The translations under genes were made by a program, and so were the position numbers. From positions 1-7,713 of the forward strand of contig CAILUF010000216.1 in the NCBI GenBank assembly GCA_903837365.1: a stretch of DNA of 7,713 bases. Reading direction: 5' to 3'. How positions within the stretch are numbered: the first letter of the stretch is position 1; every line of letters begins with the position of its first letter. Source of the stretch: an uncultured Alphaproteobacteria bacterium. GTDB taxonomy: Bacteria; Pseudomonadota; Alphaproteobacteria; Rickettsiales; UBA1997. This document shows positions 1-5,940 of this stretch, one piece after another. The notes under the pieces are model-generated. The model did no database searches and was not told the origin of the DNA. It worked only from the letters and a program-made list of their open reading frames with translations.

Positions 1-1
1 A

Positions 2-55
2 AATACTTTAAAATCAATGCTTAAGCGCAGACTTGGATTAAGGCATAAGACCTGA
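2..55 (+). CDS. Possible C-terminal end of a gene cut by the left edge
   Basis: A plus-strand frame entering from the left edge reads 17 codons and ends at TGA (53-55). The visible peptide is basic and ends LKRRLGLRHKT. Bases 21-55 are about 43% G+C, while the next 65 bases are about 15%, which fits a coding-to-spacer boundary at the stop. The product cannot be identified from so little. A minus-strand frame without an ATG is also open across 1-141, so the strand is not certain. Confidence 0.25.
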   Translation, partial: NTLKSMLKRRLGLRHKT

Positions 56-223
56 AAAGATAATTTTATTTTTTCAATATTGCAATTTATTTTTTTGAAA
101 TTTACTATGAATTGGAAGTTACATAACTTTAATAAAAAATTTTAGTATAGATTTTTTAGTCATTTTTTCAAGTTTTTGAGCTTAAAAATTTGGCTTTGAA
201 TGAAATTTAATATTTTCAATTAG

Positions 224-253
224 CCTACAACAAAGCTAGTTAAATGCTAATAT
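224..253 (+). promoter_or_regulatory. Candidate promoter of tRNA-Gly
   Basis: TAATAT at 248-253 is preceded by TGC (245-247), giving an extended -10 element. Initiation would fall near 260, a few bases before the mature tRNA start at 268. The -35 match (CTACAA, 224-229, 18-base spacer) is poor. The call rests on position and the extended -10; in such AT-rich DNA chance matches are common. Confidence 0.35.
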
Positions 254-267
254 TTTTGTTAATTTAT

Positions 268-342
268 GCGGGTGTAGCTCAGTGGTAGAGTACAACCTTG
301 CCAAGGTTGGTGTCGAGGGTTCGAGTCCCTTCACCCGCTCCA
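268..342 (+). tRNA. tRNA-Gly (anticodon GCC)
   Basis: The full cloverleaf can be folded by eye. The acceptor stem pairs 268-274 with 332-338 in seven Watson-Crick pairs. The D stem pairs 277-280 with 288-291, including one G-T pair. The anticodon stem pairs 293-297 with 305-309 around loop TTGCCAA, with anticodon GCC at 300-302. The T stem pairs 315-319 with 327-331 around TTCGAGT. The discriminator base is T (339), usual for bacterial tRNA-Gly, and CCA (340-342) is encoded. It would decode GGC and GGU. A run of six T follows immediately (343-348) and may help end transcription. This tRNA is not a queuosine target, so the nearby queH gene is not functionally tied to it. Confidence 0.97.
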
Positions 343-410
343 TTTTTTGGATCAATTAACTTCAGGTAAATTTTGTCTTTAGTTATTTATATTGATTTTG
401 TTTAAGAATT

Positions 411-430
411 TGACCGTAAATTTACTGTCA
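411..430. repeat. 20-bp near-perfect palindrome in the tRNA-Gly/queH spacer
   Basis: The half-sites TGAC and GTCA flank a perfect 10-bp palindrome, GTAAATTTAC (416-425). Only the pair 415/426 is mismatched. With no loop it reads more like a dyad protein-binding site than an RNA terminator, and no T-run follows on either strand. It lies between the tRNA and the 3' end of queH, not upstream of a visible gene. The rest of 343-520 shows no gene. Confidence 0.4.
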
Positions 431-520
431 CAAATTTTATCTTGAATCAACAAAGTTTATTGCAAAATTTAGTAAAAAAAGTTTAACAACAAAGATTATT
501 TAAGACAATTTTTGCGAAAG

Positions 521-1219
521 TTATTCAGCTAATTTTTTAGCATAAAATTCTTCACCAATTTTAATTTCTTCGCGATTATTTTTTACTCGCCAATCATTGG
601 TATCTCTAAGTGAATAGATGCATCCACAATATTCTTGCTTATAAAAATTTTCTTCTTTAGCAATTTCATACATTCTTTTTGCGCCATTGGCCTTGCGCCA
701 ATTGTAAGTCCAATAGGTTAGTCCTTGATAATTTTTGGCTGATCTAATTCCGCAATCATTGATTTGATCCATATTTTTCCAGCGCGAAATACCAAGTGAG
801 GATGTAAAAATTTCGAATCCATTTTCATGAGCGTAAAGGGCAGTGCGTTCAAAACGCATGTCGAAACATTTGGTGCAACGAACTCCGCGTTCAGGTTCTT
901 TTTCCAAACCTTTGGCAACTGAAAACCAATTTTGCACATCGTAATCGGCATCAATAAAATCAATATTAAGTTCTTTGGCGTAGCGAATATTTTCTTCTTT
1001 ACGAATCTCATATTCCTTTTTAGGGTGAATATTTGGATTATAAAAAAAGATCGTCAGCTCAATTCCTGAAGCTTTCATTCTTTTCATTAAATCACCAGCG
1101 CAAGGTGCGCAACAGCTATGCAACAAAACCTTATTATTTGAAACATGGCTTGGAAGCTTGAGGTTGTAAGTGTAATCCTCGTTATCATTTTCATTATTAA
1201 CGTTAGATAAGTTTGGCAT
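521..1219 (-). CDS. queH: Epoxyqueuosine reductase QueH
   Basis: QueH (formerly DUF208) performs the last step of queuosine synthesis, reducing epoxyqueuosine to queuosine at position 34 of tRNAs with GUN anticodons (Tyr, His, Asp, Asn). It is a non-orthologous replacement for the cobalamin-dependent QueG. The 232-residue protein shows the family's metal-binding cysteines: HSCCAPC (Cys36, Cys37, Cys40), RCTKC (Cys115, Cys118) and YCGC (Cys198, Cys200). It also has a WKNMDQIN stretch (147-154), like the KNxDQIN motif of the family. The ATG at 1217-1219 is the only Met before the first Cys motif, so the roughly 30-residue Asn/Asp-rich N-terminal extension appears real. No Shine-Dalgarno is visible. 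The gene is transcribed divergently from mutM across 81 bp. No clear terminator follows the TAA stop. The family call is firm; activity is inferred. Confidence 0.93.
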   Translation of the reverse strand: MPNLSNVNNENDNEDYTYNLKLPSHVSNNKVLLHSCCAPCAGDLMKRMKASGIELTIFFYNPNIHPKKEYEIRKEENIRYAKELNIDFIDADYDVQNWFSVAKGLEKEPERGVRCTKCFDMRFERTALYAHENGFEIFTSSLGISRWKNMDQINDCGIRSAKNYQGLTYWTYNWRKANGAKRMYEIAKEENFYKQEYCGCIYSLRDTNDWRVKNNREEIKIGEEFYAKKLAE

Positions 1220-1300
1220 ATTTTTTATAAATTTAGTTTGAAACTTAAACTTTCTGGCTAAGATTACCGATCTAATTTTATTATTTAAGTTTTTTTTGCA

Positions 1301-2113
1301 ATGCCAGAACTTCCAGAAGTTGAAACTATAAAACGCGATTTAAAAATTTTAGAAGAGCAAAAAATTATTGAGATATTTCGTTCTGATAAAAAAATGCGCA
1401 TAAGCTCCAGCCTTGATTTACAAGAATTGGTAGGTTTTAAAATTGTTGAAATTAATCGTCAGGCAAGATATTTATTAATAAAAAACAACAATCAACAAAC
1501 TTTAATAATTCATCTTGGAATGAGTGGAAGATTAATTATTTCTGATAATTTTAATAAAAATAAACATGATCATTTTGCTTGTCGATTTATCGATGGCAAA
1601 TGGTTGATTTTCAACGATCCGCGTCGTTTTGGATTTATTGATTTAGTTTTGGATAAAAATTTAGCGCAACATAAAATGTTATCGAAACTCGCTGTAGAAC
1701 CATTAGTGCATGAATTTAATTGGCAATATTTGCGCGATAAATTATCTAAAAAAAATCTTAATATTAAAACTGCAATTATGGACAATAAAATTGTTGTTGG
1801 AGTAGGTAATATTTACGCTAGCGAATCATTGTTTGATGCACAAATTTCTCCATTAAGAATCTCGAGTAGTTTATCGATTATCGAAATAAAAAAACTAGTT
1901 GCATCAATTAAAAAAATTATTACTAATGCTATTGATAATCGCGGATCGTCAATTTCTGATTATGTTGATACTTCAGGCAGTTTAGGAAATTTTCAAAATA
2001 ATCACCAAGTTTATAATCGAGCGCAAAATCCTTGTGTAATATGTGAAACTAAGATTCAGCGCTTGGTACAAAATGGTCGAGCAAGTTATTATTGCCCTAA
2101 TTGTCAAACTTAA
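1301..2113 (+). CDS. mutM: Formamidopyrimidine-DNA glycosylase (MutM/Fpg)
   Basis: This base-excision repair enzyme removes 8-oxoguanine and formamidopyrimidines from DNA and cleaves the abasic strand by beta/delta elimination. Its 270 residues match the usual length. The N-terminus MPELPEVE supplies the catalytic Pro2 and Glu3 once Met is removed. HLGMSG (71-76), KHDH (88-91), DPRRFG (106-111) and [17 protein letters not shown] (160-176) are intact. The C-terminal zinc finger has Cys245, Cys248, Cys265 and Cys268, with Arg260 before the last pair. One oddity: the conserved Lys of the RRxKYL segment (Lys57 in E. coli literature) is Arg56 here, in NRQARYLL, encoded by AGA. No Shine-Dalgarno is visible; a -10-like TATTAT lies at 1279-1284 without a good -35. 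A lipoprotein gene follows after 10 bases and is probably co-transcribed. Confidence 0.95.
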   Translation: MPELPEVETIKRDLKILEEQKIIEIFRSDKKMRISSSLDLQELVGFKIVEINRQARYLLIKNNNQQTLIIHLGMSGRLIISDNFNKNKHDHFACRFIDGKWLIFNDPRRFGFIDLVLDKNLAQHKMLSKLAVEPLVHEFNWQYLRDKLSKKNLNIKTAIMDNKIVVGVGNIYASESLFDAQISPLRISSSLSIIEIKKLVASIKKIITNAIDNRGSSISDYVDTSGSLGNFQNNHQVYNRAQNPCVICETKIQRLVQNGRASYYCPNCQT

Positions 2114-2123
2114 ATCTAATTTT

Positions 2124-2516
2124 ATGAAAATTTTTTGGGTATTTTTTTTACTGCTAAACCTCAGTTCATGTAGTTTTTTTTATCAACAAAATAGCGAGAT
2201 TAAAACATTAGAAAATAGTTTTGTTGAAGGCAGTACTGACATACCATTATTGACTGGAATGAAAAAAGTTAGCGATGATGATTTGGGTTTTGATTCAAGT
2301 AATGGCAGTATTTCATCTGCTATCTACAGCTTTGAAAATGACCATAAAAAAATTAGTGAATTTTATGTTAATACTCTAGAGCAACTTGGCTGGAAAAAGA
2401 TTTCGCAACTTGATAATAAAATTATTTTTCAACGCGAAAAACAAAATTTAACTTTAGAGATTAATCAACAAAGATCATTTAAAACTATTAAATTTTTTAT
2501 ATCTTCACTTCTTTAA
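2124..2516 (+). CDS. Small predicted lipoprotein, unknown function
   Basis: The 130-residue product starts MKIFWVFFLLLNLSSC. That is a short charged end, a hydrophobic stretch, and a lipobox L13-S14-S15-C16, so it should be exported, lipid-modified at Cys16 and anchored to a membrane. The frame is open further upstream to an ATG at 2043, but that start lies inside mutM and would bury the signal peptide, so ATG 2124 is chosen. The mature part (about 110 residues) contains DIPLLTGMKKV, a FDSSNGSI stretch, then SEFYVNTLEQLGWKK and a charged beta-like end. From memory this resembles small lipoproteins of alphaproteobacteria with an FYxxTLxQLGW pattern, whose role I do not know. It lies 10 bases after mutM with no Shine-Dalgarno, implying a shared transcript. 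Confidence 0.8.
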   Translation: MKIFWVFFLLLNLSSCSFFYQQNSEIKTLENSFVEGSTDIPLLTGMKKVSDDDLGFDSSNGSISSAIYSFENDHKKISEFYVNTLEQLGWKKISQLDNKIIFQREKQNLTLEINQQRSFKTIKFFISSLL

Positions 2517-2561
2517 TATTTTTCACGATAAAAAAATATTGTCGTAAAGTCTTACCTGCAA

Positions 2562-2590
2562 TAACTCACCCGTAAGGGGTGGAAGAGTTA
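2562..2590 (+). other. Strong hairpin downstream of the lipoprotein gene
   Basis: TAACTC (2562-2567) pairs with GAGTTA (2585-2590), and ACCC (2568-2571) pairs with GGGT (2577-2580) around a five-base GTAAG loop. A four-base GGAA bulge lies on the 3' side. GGGCTTTT follows at 2591-2598, so it could end the mutM-lipoprotein transcript, but the T-run is short. It starts 46 bases after the lipoprotein stop. It may equally be a structured RNA or repeat unit. Confidence 0.4.
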
Positions 2591-2614
2591 GGGCTTTTAG
2601 TACAAATAACGTAA

Positions 2615-2644
2615 CCAAAAATATAATCGCGGATATTGCGATTA
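2615..2644 (-). terminator. Candidate intrinsic terminator of lepA
   Basis: On the minus strand a perfect 7-bp stem, TAATCGC/GCGATTA (2638-2644 with 2624-2630), encloses a seven-base loop and is followed by TATTTTTGG, with five T at 2617-2621. It lies about 70 bases past the lepA stop. The GCGATTA arm can also pair within 2638-2650 (GCGA, loop TTAAT, TCGC), an alternative fold that excludes this one. Confidence 0.45.
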
Positions 2645-2712
2645 ATTCGCCCCTACCAAAATATGAAGCGATTCAAATTTAATTAATCTTCGAAATAAAA
2701 ATTTATTTTTAA

Positions 2713-4524
2713 CTAATCATCCAATTTCAGTGCTGCTAAAAATGCACTTTGGGGAATTTCTACATTGCCAATTTCGCGCATTTTTTTCTTACCTTTTTTC
2801 TGTTTATCAAGTAATTTTCTTTTGCGTGAAATATCGCCACCGTAGCATTTAGCTGTAACGTCCTTGCGCATTGCCGAAATTGTTTCGCGAGCAATAATTT
2901 TTCCGCCAATTCCAGCTTGAATGGCAATTGCAAACATTTGTCTGGGAATTAAATCTTTGAGTTTTACGCAAATTCCTCTACCTCTACTTTCAGCGCGAGT
3001 TTTGTGGGTAATGAAGGATAAGGCATCAACTGAATCGCCATTAACCATAATTGTTAATTTTACTAATTGACTTTCTTCGTAAGAATCCATAACCCAATCA
3101 AAGCTGGCATAACCTCGTGAACAAGATTTTAAGCGATCGTAAAAATCATAAACAATTTCGTTGAGAGGTAAGCGATAAACTAGCATTACGCGATCGCCAA
3201 TATAACTTAATTCTTTTTGTGAACCACGTTTTTGAGTGCATAAATCAAGGACTGCACCAAGATAAGTTTCGGGAGTCATAATCGTAGCTTTGATCCATGG
3301 TTCTTCCATTTTTTCGATATTGATTGGATCAGGCATTTCAGCTGCGCTATGAATCTCAACAATTTCACCGCTACGTAAATGGATTTTATAAACTACAGAC
3401 GGAGCAGTGGTTATAAGGTCTAAATCAAATTCACGTTCCAATCTTTCTTGGATAATTTCAAGATGTAACAAGCCAAGAAATCCACAGCGAAATCCAAAAC
3501 CAAGAGCGCTTGAAGTTTCGGGTTCATATTCAAAACTTGCATCATTGAGATGAAGCTTGGCTAAGGCATCGCGAAATTTTTCAAAATCAGAAGCATCAAT
3601 TGGATAAATTCCACAAAAAACTACAGGTTGATTTTGTTTAAATCCCGGAAGGGCTGAAGCATTGTCATTATTGGCCATAACGATGGTATCACCAACTTTA
3701 CAATCGGCAACTTGTTTGATTTGGGCATTGATAAAACCAACTTCTCCAGCGTGCAATTCCTCGCAAAAAAATTTTTTAGGAGTAAAAAAACCAACCGAAT
3801 CAACTTGATAAATTGCATTTGTTGCGAGCATTTTTATTTTTTGACCTTTTTTAAGTGTGCCATCGATAACCCTTGCTAGAACTATAACGCCGAGATATTG
3901 ATCATACCAGCTATCAATCAAAAGCGCTTTTAATTCGCCATCAATATCGCCTCGCGGAGCTGGTAAATTTTTAACAATTGCTTCTAAAGTATCGTGAATT
4001 CCTTCACCGGTTTTAGCGGAAACCAAAATGCCTTGCGAAGCATCAATGCCAATAACTTCCTCGATTTGCTGTTTAACTTTTTGTGGATCACTAGCTGGCA
4101 AATCAATTTTATTTAAAACGCAAACAATTTCGTGATTATTGTCAATTGCTTGATAGACATTTGCCAAGGTTTGCGCTTCAACACCTTGCGTTGAATCAAC
4201 TACTAAAATCGAACCTTCGCAAGCAGCCAAACATCTACTCACTTCGTAACCAAAATCGACATGTCCAGGTGTATCCATCAAGTTAAGCATGTAATTTTGA
4301 CCATCATCAGCTTTATAATTTAGGCGAACTGTTTGCGCTTTGATGGTGATTCCGCGCTCTTTTTCAATATCCATGGAATCGAGAATTTGCGCGGTCATTT
4401 CACGATCCTCAAGAGCTCCGCATTCTTGAATTAATCGATCAGAAAGTGTTGACTTACCGTGATCAATATGGGCAACAATTGAAAAATTTCGAATGTGATC
4501 TAAAGTTGGCTTTTGCTTTGTCAT
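2713..4524 (-). CDS. lepA: Elongation factor 4, translational GTPase LepA
   Basis: LepA (EF-4) is a ribosome-associated GTPase acting on elongating or initiating ribosomes; it has been described as a back-translocase and linked to 30S assembly. The 603 residues match the family's usual length of about 600. G-domain motifs are AHIDHGKS (18-25, P-loop), RGITIKA (57-63, switch I), DTPGH (84-88), NKID (138-141) and SAK (169-171). Domains II, III and V follow, and the C-terminal domain unique to LepA ends the protein, recognisable by [17 protein letters not shown] and [10 protein letters not shown]. No key residue is missing. The start ATG is at 4522-4524, with no Shine-Dalgarno, and the stop is TAG. 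It is a single-gene minus-strand unit, divergent from hisS and convergent with the lipoprotein gene. Unlike many bacteria, no signal peptidase gene (lepB) adjoins it in this window. Confidence 0.97.
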   Translation of the reverse strand: MTKQKPTLDHIRNFSIVAHIDHGKSTLSDRLIQECGALEDREMTAQILDSMDIEKERGITIKAQTVRLNYKADDGQNYMLNLMDTPGHVDFGYEVSRCLAACEGSILVVDSTQGVEAQTLANVYQAIDNNHEIVCVLNKIDLPASDPQKVKQQIEEVIGIDASQGILVSAKTGEGIHDTLEAIVKNLPAPRGDIDGELKALLIDSWYDQYLGVIVLARVIDGTLKKGQKIKMLATNAIYQVDSVGFFTPKKFFCEELHAGEVGFINAQIKQVADCKVGDTIVMANNDNASALPGFKQNQPVVFCGIYPIDASDFEKFRDALAKLHLNDASFEYEPETSSALGFGFRCGFLGLLHLEIIQERLEREFDLDLITTAPSVVYKIHLRSGEIVEIHSAAEMPDPINIEKMEEPWIKATIMTPETYLGAVLDLCTQKRGSQKELSYIGDRVMLVYRLPLNEIVYDFYDRLKSCSRGYASFDWVMDSYEESQLVKLTIMVNGDSVDALSFITHKTRAESRGRGICVKLKDLIPRQMFAIAIQAGIGGKIIARETISAMRKDVTAKCYGGDISRKRKLLDKQKKGKKKMREIGNVEIPQSAFLAALKLDD

Positions 4525-4557
4525 TAAATTTTTAAAATTAGATTAAATTTATTAAAT

Positions 4558-4586
4558 TTTAATTTTCTTAAAGAAAAAAATATAAT
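4558..4586 (+). promoter_or_regulatory. Weak candidate promoter of hisS in the lepA/hisS divergent spacer
   Basis: A perfect TATAAT -10 lies at 4581-4586, 17 bases after a poor -35 (TTTAAT, 4558-4563). It would give a leader of roughly 75 bases before the hisS ATG at 4668. A TTGACG at 4591-4596 is a better -35 but has no good -10 at the right distance. The same region read on the minus strand offers TATATT (4579-4584) for lepA. Nothing else is evident in this 143-bp AT-rich spacer. Confidence 0.3.
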
Positions 4587-4667
4587 GAATTTGACGGCTG
4601 AAATTGATTATTTAGTCTGTTAAAAGTTAATTTAAACATTTTATTTCAACTTTAAAATAAATTTTCA

Positions 4668-5921
4668 ATGTCAAATAATAAACTACAGCCAGTTAGAGGA
4701 ACCAAAGATTTATTTGGCGCAGATATTAAAAGTTTTAATCAGATAATCTCAAGTGCGAGAAGGCTTAGCGAGTTTTTTAACTTCGAAGAATTGCAAACGC
4801 CAATTTTTGAATTTAGTGAAATTTTTGAACGTAATTTGGGCGAAACTTCCGATATTATTTCCAAAGAGGTTTACAAATTTTTAGATCGTTCACAAAATTT
4901 TCTGACACTAAGACCGGAATTCACCGCAGGAATTGTTCGCGCTTTAATTTCTAACGGTGAATTATCGCAAATATTGCCTCGCAAGTTTTTTTCTTTTGGG
5001 CCAATTTTTCGTTATGATCGTCCGCAAAAAGGTCGTCAAAGACAATTTCATCAAATTAATTTTGAAATTTTTGGTGAAGAAAGTTTATTTGCAGATGTTG
5101 AAGCAATTCTACTGGCAAGCTCTATTTTAAAGGATTTGGGAATTTTAAATCAGGTAAATTTAGAAATTAATTCACTGGGTTGTGCGCAAACAAAATTGCA
5201 ATATGAACAAGCTTTGCAAGAATATTTTACGCGTTTTAAAAATGATTTATCGAGCGATTCAAAAATGCGCTTAGAAAAAAATCCTTTGCGCATCCTTGAT
5301 TCAAAGGATAGCGCTGATATTGAACTTTTAAGTGATTCGCCATTAATCAGCGATTTTTATTCGCCACAAGCTCAGGAAAGATTTTTGGAAATTTTAGAAT
5401 TACTCAAAAAATTTTCAGTAAAATTTTCTGTAAATCCTCGTTTAGTGAGAGGTTTAGATTATTACACTTCAACAGTTTTCGAATTTAGCATGAATCACGA
5501 AGGAGCTCAGAATGCAGTATTGGCAGGAGGACGTTACGATGATTTGGTAGAAAAAATGAGTGGAAAGCAAGTAAAAGCAATAGGTTTTGCTGGTGGTGTT
5601 GAAAGATTAATGATTCTTAGTAAAAATAATATTTCACAACAAAGACCAATTACAATTATTTATATTTCACAAAATGAAAAAATAATTGCTTTTGAAATTG
5701 CAACTAAACTTAGAAACTCAGGATTTGTTGTTGATTTTATTGCTGATGGTAATTTTAAGAAACAACTAAAAAAATCTTCGCAAAATAATTCACAATTTGT
5801 AGTTATTATTGGCGAAGAAGAAGTAAAAAATTCGGAAGTAATGGTTAAAGATTTTGATAATGCAAAAGAACAAAAGGTCAAACAAGAGCTTTTAATTCAT
5901 TATTTAAGTGGTAAAATTTAA
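4668..5921 (+). CDS. hisS: Histidyl-tRNA synthetase
   Basis: HisRS is a class II aminoacyl-tRNA synthetase, a cytoplasmic dimer that attaches histidine to tRNA-His using ATP. The 417-residue length fits bacterial HisRS. The N-terminus has PVRGTKDL (8-15). Motif 2 is FRYDRPQKGRQRQFHQ (114-129), followed by INFEIFG. The histidine-binding signature is RGLDYYTSTVFEF (261-273). GGRYDDL (287-293) and motif 3, GFAGGVERLM (306-315), complete the catalytic core. From about residue 327 to the end is the anticodon-binding domain, including a FVVIIGEEEV strand-turn. The intact RQFHQ motif looks like ordinary HisRS and not like the divergent form of some alphaproteobacteria whose tRNA-His lacks G-1; that comparison is from general knowledge. 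The ATG at 4668 has no Shine-Dalgarno. A transglutaminase-like gene follows 19 bases after the stop, probably in the same operon. Confidence 0.97.
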   Translation: MSNNKLQPVRGTKDLFGADIKSFNQIISSARRLSEFFNFEELQTPIFEFSEIFERNLGETSDIISKEVYKFLDRSQNFLTLRPEFTAGIVRALISNGELSQILPRKFFSFGPIFRYDRPQKGRQRQFHQINFEIFGEESLFADVEAILLASSILKDLGILNQVNLEINSLGCAQTKLQYEQALQEYFTRFKNDLSSDSKMRLEKNPLRILDSKDSADIELLSDSPLISDFYSPQAQERFLEILELLKKFSVKFSVNPRLVRGLDYYTSTVFEFSMNHEGAQNAVLAGGRYDDLVEKMSGKQVKAIGFAGGVERLMILSKNNISQQRPITIIYISQNEKIIAFEIATKLRNSGFVVDFIADGNFKKQLKKSSQNNSQFVVIIGEEEVKNSEVMVKDFDNAKEQKVKQELLIHYLSGKI

Positions 5922-5930
5922 TTTTATTTT

Positions 5931-5934
5931 AAGG
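5931..5934 (+). promoter_or_regulatory. Ribosome binding site of the transglutaminase-like gene
   Basis: AAGG lies six bases before the ATG at 5941, the only clear Shine-Dalgarno-like site before a gene in this window. It supports that start and independent translation within the hisS operon. Confidence 0.5.
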
Positions 5935-5940
5935 TAAATA

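Larger units (their letters stand above)
2523..2672 (-). other. Start-less open frame in a GC-enriched spacer (gene remnant, dispersed repeat or chance)
   Basis: The minus strand of the lepA/lipoprotein spacer is open for 49 codons between stops at 2673-2675 and 2523-2525, with no ATG in frame. The translation has a hydrophobic core (IAISAIIFLVTLFVL), then KALTLPPLTGELLQV. Bases 2541-2640 are about 42% G+C, against about 17% in bases 121-180. The segment therefore looks different in origin from ordinary spacer, such as a decayed gene or an inserted palindromic element. The plus-strand frames I checked here are broken by stops. I do not call it a functional gene. Confidence 0.22.

Noticed and set aside
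1..141. Minus-strand open frame without ATG running off the left edge
   Set aside because: 47 codons, very AT-rich, no start codon and no recognisable motif; likely chance.
718..1011. 97-codon minus-strand frame inside queH
   Set aside because: It is out of frame with the clearly recognisable QueH protein on the same strand and shows no family motif.
268..1219. Functional link between tRNA-Gly and QueH because they are neighbours
   Set aside because: Queuosine is placed only in tRNAs with GUN anticodons; tRNA-Gly(GCC) is not a substrate.
1235..1245. AGTTT-G-AAACT palindrome in the queH/mutM divergent spacer
   Set aside because: Only 11 bases of AT-rich symmetry; expected by chance in DNA of this composition, so not called an operator.
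1570..1785. 71-codon minus-strand frame inside mutM
   Set aside because: Antisense to the conserved MutM core, with no motif of its own.
2043..2123. Upstream ATG at 2043 as the start of the lipoprotein gene
   Set aside because: It overlaps the mutM zinc-finger region and would place 27 residues before an otherwise perfect lipoprotein signal peptide starting at ATG 2124.
2691..2710. AAATAAA/TTTATTT inverted repeat just after the lepA stop
   Set aside because: Pure A/T stem with almost no loop; too weak for a terminator, and the GC-containing stem at 2624-2644 is the better candidate.
3621..3818. 65-codon minus-strand frame inside lepA
   Set aside because: Out-of-frame shadow of intact LepA domain II/III coding sequence.
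5660..5881. 73-codon minus-strand frame inside hisS, and a similar one at 6534-6737
   Set aside because: Both are antisense to intact, well-recognised coding sequence and lack any motif.
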